This document shows, piece after piece, positions 21,641 to 34,405 of a DNA stretch of 64,000 bases (the first letter of the stretch is position 1; each line of letters opens with the position of its first letter). Position numbers and translations under genes: made by a program. The notes beneath the pieces are model-generated. The model did not search any database. It saw only the letters and a program-made list of their open reading frames with translations, and had not been told where the DNA came from. Source of the stretch: Purpureocillium takamizusanense (Eukaryota > Ascomycota > Sordariomycetes > Hypocreales > Ophiocordycipitaceae); assembly GCF_022605165.1 (NCBI RefSeq), contig NC_063077.1, forward strand, positions 1,116,001-1,180,000, written 5' to 3'.

Positions 21641-23353
21641 TCACTCACCGTCCGCGTCGGGCACTTCCGCGTCGCCATTCTGCTCGGTTCCTGTGGCTTT
21701 GGAAAGCTCGGGCTCCCACACCGCCTCCACGATGCTCATGCGGCAGCCCTCGATTCGCTTGGCTCCTTTAAAGGCGAACCGCGGGTCCGCCTCGGCGAAG
21801 AGCGCCTTGAACTCGTCCTCGCGGCGCTCCTGGGCGTTCAGCAGCGCCAGCATAACCATATCCATGCTGCGCATCAGCTTTTCGTCCCACGGGCCATCAA
21901 CCCCAGGCTGTTCCAGGCAGTGCTCGTTGATGATAACACGAGCGCCGGGCTTCAGCGCGGGCACCAGGTTTCGCAGAAGCTTGACCGCGTATGGGGTGGA
22001 GTAGTTGTGCACAATCCATCTGAAGTAGTACACTGAGGGTGTCGAGTCAGTATGACCATGAACGACAACAATCGGGTCGGTGTGACGTACCGTCGGCGCC
22101 ATGGATGGGCTGCTCCTTGAAAAAGTCGTGCACCTGAAAGTCAATCCGCTCCGCCACCGACTCATCCTCATATATGGGCTTGGGCGCGGACTCAACCGTC
22201 TTGGGCAGATCCTGCACCACAAACTTGATGGCGTTCCATCTCCTTGCCAGCTCAACACAGACGAACCCATGACTGCCGCCAATGTCCACGAAAGTGCCCT
22301 TCTGTTCGTTCACGGCACCAAGGTCACATCCATCGACAAAGTACCGTACCTCGTACCCGGCCGTTCCCGTCAAGCTCATCATTGCACCACCGAACCGCTT
22401 TGCTCTTATGGGATCCCTGCCCAGCGTTACAAACATGGGCTCCTTGTCGACAGTATCAAAGGCATAGTTGAAACCCGTCTGTGTAAGTGAGGTGGCTTCC
22501 GGGTGCGCTTGTAGGGCGTCCACCACGCGAGCTGCCGCGGGAAAGTGGTCCTCGGCGTTGAATCCAACCCAGTCCCGCAGGCCGATGTCACTCGCGAGCA
22601 GGCGGGAGGCGGCCGTATGAGCTATGACACCGAGCGATGGCTCGCAGAAAATGCCGTTGGTCATTGCATGACGCAGGACGCGGGCAAGGTTGATTGGGTC
22701 GAGTGTCGTCTTGGTCTGCAGCTCCGACAGAGGAATAGGGGTATCCAGGGGTACAAGCTTGGCTGGGTCGGTCAGATGAGACAACATTTGCATCGACACG
22801 TACGCTGACTTACCAATATCATATTTGTTGACGACTTGCAGACTTAGCGTATCCAAGAACTGCGGTCCAAGTCAGCTCGCGCGGGTGGTGTGGTGTGTCG
22901 ATTGACGGAAAGACTTACAGCCCACGCGCCCCATCTCACACATTCTCTGGGGCCCCGTGCGAGTCTCTCCAGCTCCTGGCACGAGTTGGCAATCTCTTGC
23001 CGACTCTGCTGGACATCGCTCGGTAGGTCGGGATAGTCTTCTGGAGCGTCGACGCCGAATGCTGGCTCTGGTAGGCTGTTGTTCTTAAAATACGTCTCTA
23101 CCCTTTCAGACTCGGCGACAATCTTCTTGGCGAGCTCAACCATGCGGAATTGGCCATTAGGCGCTCCCTCTTGAGGCACAGGTTTTTCATTTGGCACAGC
23201 ACGAGGTTCGGAGGCTACGGTGGTCTCGGGCCGCGCCTTGAGACTGGAGAAGCCGGCAAAGGAGCGGCGATTCTGCTTCTTGCGCTCTTTCTCTGCGTCC
23301 GCGGCGGCGGGCGACGGCGACTGGAGCCACGACGGGACCCTGAACTTGGCCAT
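21641..23353 (-). CDS. SAM-dependent O-methyltransferase (Methyltransf_2 type)
   Basis: Four exons (23353-22919, 22859-22814, 22762-22091, 22032-21641) join in phase to about 514 aa. The first exon (145 aa) is a Ser/Lys-rich N-terminal extension followed by a helical segment. The middle has the helix-rich dimerisation part (AKLVPLDTPIPLSEL). The SAM-binding motif VDIGGSHG is at about residues 317-324, followed by FVVQDLP, and the catalytic-base region FRWIVHNYS has His393. These are the landmarks of fungal class I OMTs that methylate phenolic or enolic oxygens of polyketides. It is convergent with the PKS and separated only by a tRNA gene, so it is the most likely tailoring enzyme of the cluster. 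The second intron was placed so that YDI joins AKLVPL, as in relatives; reading through would also be open, so that junction is less certain. Confidence 0.92.
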
Positions 23354-25972
23354 GACGGTGGGGAGGCGTCGAGGTTACCTCCGGCTCTGGGGAGGAAAGG
23401 CAACTGGACGCTACCGCTGGTGTAGCTCGAAAACCTGCTCCAAGTCAGCATTGGCGTTCCTCAACCGGCACGCATCCGCCATCGAGGGACATGAATCACG
23501 GGACGATCCGGACGGCAGTTGCACCAAGCTCTCGTTTGCATCGGCCTTGGGCCGAGAAGAGGCTTCGGGCCGCCCAACGTTACACAGAGCAAGGCGGCTC
23601 TCTGCGCCACATGGCAAACGTGCCCCTTGCGCGAGAGAAGACGGACCGAGGCGAGGAGAGGGTCCCGGGGCTATGGCACTGGTGTCTTCGTCTTGGGAAG
23701 AGACGCATCCGCCGCGCATCACGATCGATGAGCGAGGCCGAGCGGCATGCGATCGTGGGAGCTTTCGTCGACGGCCCGACACCGCAACTAGCGGTCAGTC
23801 GTCCGGCGAGCGCAACACAAGGGAAGGCGGGCGCGCCACGGCGTGCAAGCCCAGCGGCATGCTGGTGCCCCCTCCCCCTTGTCCCGTGTCCCGGGGGGCG
23901 AGGGAACTAGAGAGAGAGAGAAAGAGAAAGAAAATCTCCGAGGGCTGCGATCCGACCGCTCGGTAACGAATCGCGCCCCTGGGGTTGCGCCGTCTTGTCA
24001 CACCCGAGAGTTTCGGGGCAGCCCCAGGGGGGTGGCGACCCGGGGCCGCGGGTCGGGGCCACGTGGTGGCGAGACAAACGACGCCGGACAACCTCAACGG
24101 CGGGGAAGGAAGAGTCAAGTGGGATGGAAGAGTTTGAGGCACAAATTTGTGTACGTGGTGAGGGGACGCGACGCGATCATGAGGCAGAGCAAGGCAGGCG
24201 TCAAAGGAAAGAGCGACTGGACGGGACGTGAGAAGAAGCTCGACCTGACGTACAAGGAAAGTACCTCGGCGGCGGCAGGTGCGGTCTGCGTCGGACTTGC
24301 TAGCGTCTCAGAGAGGACTGGATGGTGACACCAAAAAGGGGAGAGAGCCGTGTCTGCCGTGGCCGGAGGCTGCACTCGACGCAATACCGGATGATATACA
24401 CACAATTGGAGGCGAGGAGGGATGCTGAAAGGGAAGACGATGAAAGGATAAGGAGAAGTCTGGGCGCGGTCAGACTCGCGCACAGGAAGAGCTCGCTCGA
24501 CAATATGGGTCGTCGCGCCTGGGCGCCCCAGTCTGATCCGCGCATCCCCCATGGTGCTACGGACTAAGAAGGTGCTGGTAGTAAGTGCTATAGAGAGACT
24601 ACAGCGAAGCTAAGCTAGAGACCCTTTCCGCATGAGGCCTTGTACGGTGCGGTACAGTACGGCCCTGCTTGTACCTCGACCGAACGGACGGGCGGACGGA
24701 CTCGCTTTGTCCTGGTATCCATGCATCCATGTAGCATCCATGTGCTGCCCCCCTCCCCACGCTAGCTGCTGGTAATAATGACATCCACCACCATCCCATC
24801 CCATCCCATGGACCCGGACGCTGTCGTGACTGTCACTACTGTCACTCACACGAGGCAACCACGGCTCGTTCGCGTGCGTGGGAGGGCGCCAGCGAGCCAC
24901 CTAGCAGGCCATCCCCCATGCCCCCCCCCCCCCTTGTTCCTTGCGCTGCCTTACCTAGCCTAACCCCATCTTGTTCTCTGCCTGCCCTGAAAAGGACATA
25001 CACGAGCGTCGACAGCCGTTTGGGGCAAGCACCAGAAGCAGAATAGCAGACAGATGCCGCTGCTGATCGGCCCCCCTCCCCTTCCTCCTCCGACTCCATG
25101 TCATGTCTGGCCCCTCGATACCGAAGCCGAGGGTTGCAGCCGGTCCCGGTCTCAAGTGGCTGCAGCGACGCAACGCAATGCAATATGCGCCTCCCAACGC
25201 TCCGCTGCACGTCCGCTGCTGGTTGAAGGCTGGTAGCCGTCCCCAATCATGCATGCATGCATGTGGTCGGGGCTTTTCTTCGCCCAGCACCGGCTGGCTG
25301 GGCCCAGCCGCCAGAACCCCCCCGTCGGATCCTCGTCCTCGCCAATGGTTGAGATACAAGTCTACCGACATGCATGCAGCAGGGGCTGCCTGCCTTGCTG
25401 GGCGGGAGGCGGGGGCTTGAATCATGACGACGGATGTGCCCCCCGCCGGGACGGGACCTGTCACTCGCCTGCGGCACGGCAGCGCAGCGTCGGGTGCTGC
25501 ACAGCGACCTTATTGCTTAGACATTTCCATGGTCGGTACGCACCTACATAAGTGCGTACATTCGTGCAAGGAGGCGTCCTTTGACGATGGGGAGGGAGGG
25601 CTCCAAGCTACCCGGCTCAAGGAACGCACCACGGACCATCACGGCGAGTGCCAGACTGTCCGTCTAACTACCAAGGGCCCCCCCGCGGTTGGGAGAGACA
25701 TGGGGCCAGCAGCGCCGCGAACCCTTGGTACAGTGTTTTGCTCGGACTACAGTGCTTGGCTTGCGAAACATGGTACGTGAGTACGGATAGTTAGCTCACT
25801 CTTCCTTCCTTCTGTGGTCGTCATTTGTCATGGCAAGACGCCGCTCCCATCGTGATGAATCGCGCCCCCGATATGACAGACGGAAGCGACGGGGGCCCCG
25901 TGACGCCTGGCTTGTGCTTGAAGCTTCAACCAGCAGGGACCCAACGCTCGCGCCGTCCCGGGCTCCCGTGCC

Positions 25973-25993
25973 CGTCGGTCGGTCGGTCGGTCG
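25973..25993. repeat. (CGGT)n microsatellite
   Basis: About five CGGT units in intergenic DNA. No functional inference is made. Confidence 0.7.
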
Positions 25994-26190
25994 TCGGCTT
26001 CTGAGGACCCGGGACACTGGGAGGGAATCCGGGGGTGGCGGGGGGGGTGACGCGCTTCTCATCGGGTCGCGACCAACACGCGGTCCTTTTGCCCCCCATA
26101 AATGACTTCTTTACACTCTGCGCGCCGAGCGGTTGGTACAGGACAGCACAGTACATTGGAGAAGGCAGGGTACTTGTTGCGTGAGTCGTA

Positions 26191-26212
26191 TACAGTACAT
26201 ACATGTACTGTA
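26191..26212. repeat. Inverted TACAGTA / TACTGTA pair
   Basis: Two heptamers face each other across the eight-base spacer CATACATG, itself nearly self-complementary, so the whole 22 bases can form a hairpin. The same heptamer recurs in other intergenic regions of the window. Confidence 0.6.
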
Positions 26213-27557
26213 GCTAACCCCCCGGTCCAGAGCCTCAACTAACGGGCTCGCCCGACTGGTGACGATGTTGATGATGATGACGACGATGCTGCCGCCTTAG
26301 CCGCCACCTCCCTTTTTTTCCCCTGAGCCACAGCATCCTCCTTATTAGCACTGAGCAGCAGCACCTCCACCACCGCCCGCACAGGTAACCAGCTAAGAAA
26401 AAAAAAGTGTCCGCGGTGCTTCCTGAATCCGACAGTGCACGTGGGACATCGACACACTTGTTTTACAAGAGCCGCCAGCCCCCAGGGGACCCTGTCTCAA
26501 CGCGGAGGCTAACTGTCACAAAATGCTCGCTGTGGTGCATAATATATAGGGGACATGTCATGTGCATGCAATCCAATACATGCTTTCTCCCGGGCGGCCG
26601 CAATCTCCGCCGCCGCCGTCGCTACCACTCCCTACCCCCCAAGAGAAATCCAGCGCCTCTGCCTCATCGGGCATTAATAGAGTCGGACAGGGCTGATGTG
26701 CCAACAATTCGACTCATCATCAGTTCTCAGGGCGGTCCAGATCCGGGCAGCTCTCCCAACAAGCCCAAAAGGTCCATGACACCCCCGGGCACCAGGTGCG
26801 AATGTCGTCGCGTCTCGCCATCATCATCAGTCGGAAAGCAAAAGCCGCAACAGATATCAGGGTACGAAGAAGCTGTTGGTAGCAAACAAGCGCGGGTGGG
26901 GGTCACGCCGCCCCCTTGCCCCCCCTGCCCAGGCATCCATCCAAGTTCCCGGGCAGGCCCTCTCTGCCAGGATTATTGCTGCACGTCCACGACGCCCACG
27001 CCGCCGCCGCCACGCACGGCCACCGCCCCCCGGATCATCCCCCCCAGCAAGGGCTCCAAGACGGTTTCCCGACCAGGAAGGTTTTCTGTGTTGCCTCGTG
27101 GCCGGTGCTCCAAAAAAGAAACACGTGTCAAGCCACACACATGGGGGGAGGATGAAGAAAAAGCAACGTGTATATTGATTGATCAATTGCCCGCGTGCAC
27201 CGGCATCACCCCAATTGTCGATTTTCGGCGCCCACTGTGGCTTTCGCCGATGGACAGGCAGCCATGTCATGCCAGGCCGCTCATGCGAGGCGCCCAAGTT
27301 GAAGGCGCCCGGTAAGCAAGCCTCCCCTGGTTCGCCCCTGCCGTGCAGGTGAACTGTCATATCTACGTGCATACAAAAGACATCGTGGCACCCGCGTACC
27401 AAGAGTCTATCTTTTTCAAAGTATCCGTCAACGCCTGGCGCCCGCCACTGCGCAGATGCCATGGATTTATCCCCCGTCCGTAAGCCGTCACCGGACCACC
27501 CCTATAACTCTCTCGCCGCACTCACCCAGCCCTCAAATATGCCCGCCCACATGCCCA

Positions 27558-29526
27558 TCACATGGCGTACTCTGGCTTCTGTCCGTAGACAATGTGCAGC
27601 GGCATGTACATGAGCGCCGAATTGTCCTGGTACCCCCGCCGCACGTCCATGAGGAAGAGCTCGACCTGCTCGCGTTCCCAGTGTAGCCCCCGTGTTAGTG
27701 GCCCCAGCGCGATGGCCTGAATCCCGTCGAGCAGGATCGTCCGCCAGTAGAGCCCCACCGTCTTGAGCACCTTGTTTTTGGGCCACGTCCCAATGGGCAC
27801 GTGAAATATCCGCTCCGTCACGTTAACGAACCCTACCTCGCGCATCATGCTCGACAGCAGCCCGCTCGCGGCCATGTCCAGATTGACGCCTAGCGTGTTG
27901 AGGCCCTCCGTGACTCGCGCCCAGAACTGCACCACGGCGTGCCTAGTATCTACCATGCCGCCGGGCTTGGCCGTCTTGGGGCAGTGGTGCACCTCCTGGA
28001 GCTCTATCCAGCCCCCCGGCTTGAGATGCCTATCCCCCTCGGGTCAGCGACGCCCGCTTCACGTGTCACATAGCAAACGGGGGAACCTACTCGAAGGCCC
28101 GGCGAAACATCCTCGTCCAGTCCTTTATGGCCATGACGGTGTGTCGGGAGTGTATGTAGTCGAAATGGTTGCGCGGGTGCAGCCACGGGGACTCGACATC
28201 GTCCACGAGAAATCTCACGTTGGGCGGCAGCCAGTCTGGCTGGATGGGTGACAGATCAATGCCAAGCACATGCGCGCTCGGGAACTGGTCGCCCACTTCG
28301 AATCCTCGTCAGCATACCGTCCATCGCCCGACACCCAGCGTCCAATCATCAGGGAGCTCACTCTCAATGGCCCAAATGCCGGTCCCAGTGCCTATGTCGA
28401 GCACCTCCTGCGGATAGTCACCTATCGGCGCAAAGTGGAGCTTTTGACTGCACAGCAGCTTGACCATGGCATGCTTCATGTCCTCCCTCTCCTGCTCCAC
28501 GTCGTCATTCGGAAAGTTGTACGTGCCTTCGCGAAAGCGATGGTACCGCCGTCCGTTTTCGAACATGTAGTCCCGCACCGACGACTCCGCCGACGTGCTG
28601 CCCGAGCTGAATCCATCGCTGTCGTAGCCGCCATCCGTGCCGTCGTCCGGTATCGAGGACGCGTCGAGGCTCTCGGCCACGATAGAGGCCTCTGCCTGAG
28701 ACAATGCTTCTCGGGCCATCTCCTCCTGCTCAGAGGTCGACATAGACGGGAACATTGACTGGCCGTTGGGGTATGTCAGCGGAGAGAGGAGCAACGACTC
28801 CGGCCTCCTCCCGGCGGCGCTGCTCTCTTCAGTGGGGCCAGGGGATCTCGGTCGGCAGGAGGAAGAGGCCTCGTCGGCAGCATCTTGTTCCAGCGCCGTG
28901 CGACCCTCCGGAGGACATGGCCGGATCTCGCAGTGCGAGGCTCCTGAACCTTCCTCCCGGGTTTCGAGCGCGTCAGAGCCTATACGCGGCAGGGGGGCTG
29001 GCTCTGACGGCAGTTGCATCTCTTGCCGACAATTCAACTCGCTCGTCTCCGGACGCAGGGCGTGGGTCCCATTCGCCTCGTGTGGCTGCTTGTCGACCGC
29101 CCCATCGTCTTGTGGTACGTGGCCGTCTGGTGGCGCCGCCAGCGGTTGCTGCTGCTGTGGTTGCGGATGTCGTGGCATATCTAGCGGTACGACGTGCTTG
29201 ACGCCAATCCGATCGCTGTCGGGGATTTCAAGCGTCGCGCGCAGGGCTGGTCGGGAGAAGGGTTCGCCATTCGTGTCGCCCTTGTCCTGGGAGAAGGGGC
29301 CGAGGCGGCTTCTGACCGCGGCGACGTCAAGGGCAGGATTATGTGAGGGCGCTGCGAGAGAGATCTCGGGGTCATCGCTCTTCGGGGTCTGACCAGCGGC
29401 TCCCCAGGCGCCGACGTCGATGTGAGATGGGCGTTGCATGGCGGGCGGCGCTCGCTCCCCGGGCGGCGGCGTCGAAGCACGGAGCATTCGAGCAAACTGC
29501 CGGGGTTTCTCCACACACGGCGGCAT
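27558..29526 (-). CDS. LaeA-like SAM methyltransferase with long disordered N-terminus
   Basis: Three exons (29526-28362, 28295-28091, 28029-27558) join in phase to about 613 aa. Residues 1-300 are Pro/Ser/Gln/Glu-rich and look disordered. The methyltransferase begins near 330 with YMFENGRRYHRFREGTY, a hallmark of LaeA-like proteins. Motif I, VLDIGTGTGIWAIE, occupies 375-388, and the first intron splits the codon of the next Met. Then come DLSPIQPDWLPPN, FLVDDVES and HLKPGGWIELQE. LaeA itself is a nuclear regulator of secondary metabolism in the velvet complex, but this family also has many paralogues of unknown role, and the N-terminus here is much longer than usual. Its place 4 kb from a PKS/OMT pair makes a regulatory or tailoring link possible but unproven. 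Confidence 0.92.
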
Positions 29527-29949
29527 GCGTTTTGTGCCTACTCAGACGCGAGGCGTACCATGCCGAAACGACACGAGGGGCGCGGACGTTGAGTCTGGAT
29601 GGTGCCGACGGAGGAAGATGTTGGACGGCGGGGCGGCGAGACGCAACCGGGGAAAAGAGGGCGGACCCAGAGACTGTCAAGCGGACGGTCGGGGCCGAAG
29701 GCAGTCTGAGTTGGTCCAGAAGGGGCGTAAAAATGAGCCTCGATGTGTAGGCGGGCTGCGAGTGGCCTTGCCTTGGGGGTGGAAAGCAAAGGCCACCTGA
29801 TGAGGCGACTAGTGGCTGTTGGTTGCCCGTCGTGAACGGGGCGCCGCAGGTCTCCGGCCCAGCGTGTCTGTCGACCTTGTTGCGTGCGGTATGCGAGCCG
29901 TGGTGCGACGGTGCACGGGAGACGATGGCGATGCCTGTCGTAAGGTATG

Positions 29950-30010
29950 CGTGCGTGCGTGCGTGTGTGTGTGTGTGCCTTTGCGTGTGTGTGCGCGCGC
30001 GCGTGCCCGT
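29950..30010. repeat. GT/GC-rich simple repeat
   Basis: Alternating GTGC and GT units form a potential Z-DNA-like purine-pyrimidine alternation upstream of the LaeA-like gene. It is a plain microsatellite. Confidence 0.7.
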
Positions 30011-32331
30011 CTGTGTATGTTGCAGCAGCAGTCGCGAAGTCGGGCAGAGACGAGGGAGGGAGTTCGTGGGGTTGATGGACGAGGTACATTGAAGTAAAAG
30101 ACTTGAGGAGATGCGGGCGGGCAGGCCTGATATCCGTGGCCGCAGTGTGTGGTGGTGGCGGGAACCCCTTCCTTCCAGTGGCGGCAAGGACCCCGACGGC
30201 TGCTGGAACTCAATAGAGATGGGCGGGACGGCAGAAATGGGCGGGAACCCGTAAACGGGGGGCGGTGGTCGTAGTGGGTCTCCTCCATGTTTCTCAAGCG
30301 AGCGGGTGAGCGGGCAAACATTCTGGGGCGCCACCGAGACGCGCTGGCAGCGGAGGGAGCAGGGGCCTACAGCAGACGACGACCACGGTTAGGTGGGTGG
30401 GCGCTGCCAGGAAGCGGGCTCCAACTGGACGGAAGTCGGGTAGTAACTGGAAGATACCTAACCTTGCATGCCCAGATGCCCGGTTATCACAGTGGGATGA
30501 GTCGGATCTATACACTTCACCCGCAGATGGAGTGAATCTGGCAGGCCGGGGAGCCTGGGAGCCCGGTCCTGAGCTCGGGCAAGCCTCCAGTTGAGGTGGG
30601 TTCATCGTCCAGGGCATCTGCGGGTTTCCAGGGTTGGCCCCGCCCTTCACCCGCTCACTGAAAGCCGGGGTGATGGAGGCATGGCATCCAGGATGGACCC
30701 ATGGAACCGATCGCTAGGGGGCACCTAGGTACCTAAGTACCTACTCCGGTACCTGAGGCAGCTGGAGCCCTGCCCCCAACCCCCCTGTAGCCCCCCCGCA
30801 CCCCACGGCTTTCAGGAGCCCTTGGTTGTGGCCGTGGATTGATGTCCACCACAGACTGAGATTCATAGATGTCGTGTGACTTGTGTCGACCATGACTAGA
30901 CTTATCTGCCCCATGGATACGGTATATTGTCTGCCGACGCGCTCGGTTGTCAGATGGACACGCGAGAACAATGCGATCGATGGGCACTCAGCGTGGCGCT
31001 GTCGCATCCAACCCGCCCATCCATCCATCGCCCACGGTGTCCCGCGCACATCACAATCCACCATGCGCACGTACAGTATGAACCTGGTTTCGACAAAAAA
31101 GAGTTGGGTGGAGCGTTCGAGACGGTCCCCCATTGGTATGAATCCTCGGGACGCTCTCCTGCGCCCGACCACTCGAGAGCCTGGTTGTGGTGGATGCGCG
31201 CATGATGCACTCCCACGAGGCGCGGGCCGTTCGGTCCAATATCCATTGTTTGCCGCCCGTCCGTTACGGACCGGACTGCTTCACCCAGCCCCCCCCCCGG
31301 GGGCCCCTGCACGCAGGCGCACTGTGAGTTAGTTGCGAGATGGTCCTTTGCACATGCAACTGTGCCTGCGAATATTACTGTGCACGATACGAAGTGGTAG
31401 TCATCGCCGCCACGACATGGGCAAGCGACGGACACGCTCGACGGTGCCGTGCCGTGCCGTGTCGTATTGGTGACATTCATCCCTGTGCACGCGTCGGTGC
31501 GTGCCCTTTGCAGACAATAAAACACTCACCTCCCCTTTGCACATTGCTAGCAAGTCAGTTGCTGAGTACTACAGCAAAAGGCCCCGGCGCGTGCGATATT
31601 TCCCCCGAGAAAGGATCGTTCCGAAAGGTGACGAGTCGACTTTGGTCGTGGCTGCATCTCGACTCGCTCGGCAGAAATGCCCCGAGACGGACGTGCGTAG
31701 AATTTCGGGTGCTGTTCACTAATCACGACGACACGGGGGACCAAGCTGACGTCGGCGCTGTGTCACCTACCTTGTTATCCTGCCTGCCGGTGATGCGTGC
31801 GATGCGACGCGTAGCGATGCGATCCCAACCATCGCCGTTGCGCTCGCGAGCATCTCGCGCTGCGTGCGCGCCGTGTTGTCAGACTGCGAGTATGCATGCC
31901 TCCGCCGCTGCCTGGCGCAATCGGCGCGACAGATGTTGCAGCAGCGTTTTGTACAGACACGGGCGTCGGGCCGCTCGCAAGTCCTCGGGCCTTGTGGTGC
32001 ATGTTCTGAGTCAATTTTGGAATAGAGCGCACATGTACTTGGTCCGTATTGTCAAGTGTGATCCGAAGTCGGGGCAGATAGATAGCCCACCCCTCGACTA
32101 AAACTATTGCAGCCCTATGCGGCCACATATATAAGCGCACGTCTTAAGGAGCGATGAAGAAGGGACAGCCAAGGCGAGCACAAATGCGGGGCTCGTAAAG
32201 ATGTCGACATGTTCAATGACCACCATCACCGGTCAGGCACGGTGGAACAATGAACGCAATCGCGCCAACCCGGCGTCGAGCTCGAGACGGACGGCCTCAG
32301 AATTCCAGCTCCCAACGCAACAGGAACCAGG

Positions 32332-32412
32332 TACTGTAGATACAGAGTACTGTACCAATTGCAGTTTTAAAAGGTACTGTAGGGAAGAAGGGGTCACGTA
32401 CGATGTACTGTA
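32332..32412. repeat. Four TACTGTA heptamers in 81 bases
   Basis: TACTGTA occurs at 32332, 32348, 32375 and 32406, all on the plus strand, within the divergent region between two methyltransferase genes. The spacing is irregular, so this is a motif cluster and not a tandem repeat. Confidence 0.7.
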
Positions 32413-33186
32413 TGGACGACAGCATCGCGCCACGAAGCGTGGCGTTTGCAACTTGTCGCTACGTCGGGCCAACTGCAGGGCAGAGAGCGCTTCGCGCACG
32501 CACGGATCGCAAAGCGGTCATGTTGCATTTCTGGGTCCACGTCCGGCTTTGTTCCTGGCCGTGCATTTGGCAGGAACGTCACCAACGACGTTGCAGGTCA
32601 CGAGCCTGACGATGGGATGGCTCTGCCTTATAACGGAGGGCTGCGTGCCGCTACCCTGGACGTCCATCCGAGGCAGTGCGAATCATCACCGATGCCAAGG
32701 CTTCCCCTCTGTGCGCCGTATCGTCCTTTGCTCAGCACCGAGAGCAGTTTCAGACCGACTTGGATCGTAATTTGTCAACAGCCGTGAAAACATCCTACAA
32801 CCCCACGGTTCCACGAACGAGGGAGGGGCTGCTGGACTTCAAGGCTCGTCGCGTTGCCGCTTTGCCGGAACCATGCACAACGCGGCATCAAGTTTGCCAT
32901 GGCCTGAACGTGACGTGGTTCACCATGAGCCGCCGACTCGCACACGGGAAGAGTGGTTGGTGATGGAGATGAGAGGCAATAAGCGGGGTTGGGTGTGTTT
33001 GGCTTTGGGCGACGACTCTCACCAGTCAAAGACGCGACTCACCTCATCAATGACGGTGGTGGTGCCAGGCCGCCGTCCCGCTGCGGCAATCACTCACGAC
33101 CTCACCTCCTCCGCTCCGCGACCTCGCCCCACCGAAATACTCGCCTCTGGCATCGCTCGGCCGCCCGCATCGCCGTCCACCGCGCC

Positions 33187-34405
33187 ATGTCTCGCTCGTC
33201 CAGACCCCCGCGCTGCGTGGGCAGCCCCTCGTTCCGGCCAGATGAAGTCGTCGACGACGCCCCACGGCTGCAGCGGGCGCGGGACCTGCTGGCCAAGGAT
33301 GACCTGTACGAGGCCAGTCGCGCCCTCCTCGGCCTCCCGGAGCGCGACACCTACACGTACCACGCCACGGCGAGCGTGAAGCTGGCCGAGGTGCAGCATG
33401 TAGTGAGCCTCGGCGGCGTCAACGGTCTGCACGCGTGGTACCGCAACGAGGACGGGTCGCCGGTCCGTCAGCCAAATCCTTGTCGCGACATGAGAGAAGA
33501 GACAGAGTGCTAACGGTGCGCGACAGAGAGATCCCCCCTCGCGGGCAGACATTGACGCCTACGTGGCCATCTTCGACCCGGCGACGGCGACGGCCTCTGC
33601 ACTCAAGAACTTCGGCACCAACGCCAGGAAGGGATCGATCCGCGCCGAGGCGGCCGCGCACCTGCTCGAGAAGCGCTACGTGCACCCTGCGCTCGCGCCC
33701 AGGCTGACCATCCCCAAGGCCAAGTCGCCGCCGAGCCCGAACCCGTACTACGACTTCTGGGCGTGGTCGTGCCGCAACCTCGAGTGGTGCGGGCCCTGCG
33801 CGTCGTCGGAGCGCGTGGCCACGAGCCACCACGTCCTGCCCGTCCTGATGCACCACTTTGGCTGCGCCACGCCCTCGCACGAGGCGCTCGAGGTGCTCCG
33901 GCTCTTGGCTGCGGGGCGGGCCGTGGCCGACGTCGGCTCCGGCAACGGCTACTGGACGTTTCTCCTCCGCCGCTACGGCCTGACGGTGCACCCCGTGGAC
34001 AACATGCAGAGCGAGTGGCGCGTCAACTGGGTCGACGACACGACGCTCACCGACGGCGTGAAGTGGCTCGGCAAGCACGCCGGCGGCAGGGACGTGGTGC
34101 TGCTGCTGGTGTACCCCGTCGTCGGCGGGGACGGCCGCGGCGCCTTCACGCGGGACCTGCTCCGGGCGTACCGGGGCGATACGCTGGCCGTCGTGGGCAC
34201 GCAGAACGGCAACGGGTATACGGGCTTCAGGGACGGGACCATGGACGAGTACATGAGGCGGGAGCAGCCCGAGTGGACGCGTGTGGTGCAGATTCCGCTG
34301 CCGAGCTTCGCGGGCAAGGACGAGGCGCTGTACGTATTCCAGCGAGGCGAGCGGGCGCCGCAGACGACGACGACGACGACGACGACACCGCCGCCACCGC
34401 CGTGA
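33187..34405 (+). CDS. SAM-binding methyltransferase-like protein of unassigned fungal family
   Basis: Two exons, 33187-33462 and 33527-34405, give about 384 aa. The intron is in phase 0 with donor GTCCGT, which is weak, and acceptor GACAG; it joins NEDGSP to RDPPSRADIDAYVAIFD. A Rossmann SAM motif VADVGSGNG begins at residue 225, then HPVDNMQSEWRVNW and LLLVYPVV. Ahead of it, DFWAWSCRNLEWCGPCAS and HHVLPVLMHHFGC form a Cys/His/Trp-rich region that probably sits over the active site. The tail ends in eight Thr and five Pro encoded by an ACG array and CCG codons. The layout suits a small-molecule methyltransferase-like fold, but I cannot name a substrate. It is divergent from the LaeA-like gene and may or may not belong to the PKS cluster. 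Confidence 0.85.

Larger units (their letters stand above)
23354..27557. other. 4.2-kb gene-free region
   Basis: This region runs between the 5' end of the OMT and the 3' end of the LaeA-like gene. It contains C-runs (about 24918-24932), a GGTC tetranucleotide array, a TACAGTA...TACTGTA inverted pair at 26191-26212 and purine-rich tracts. A 302-residue plus-strand frame at 26407-27315 is Pro/Arg/Ser-rich without domain signals and is not accepted. The OMT promoter must lie just right of 23353. Confidence 0.45.
29527..33186. other. 3.7-kb divergent gene-free region
   Basis: This region separates two divergently transcribed methyltransferase genes. It contains a GT/GC dinucleotide tract (about 29950-30010), TACCTAGGTACCTAAGTACC-like palindromes near 30724, and a group of four TACTGTA heptamers at 32332-32412. 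No coding frame with domain support is seen on either strand. Confidence 0.45.

Noticed and set aside
26407..27315. A 302-residue plus-strand frame
   Set aside because: It is Pro/Arg/Ser-rich with no domain or conserved pattern, runs through low-complexity sequence and starts just after an A-run. A chance open frame in GC-rich DNA is more likely.
31340..32101. A 253-residue plus-strand frame between the two methyltransferase genes
   Set aside because: It is Cys/Arg/Ser-rich without motifs and overlaps comparable frames on the other strand; it is treated as chance.
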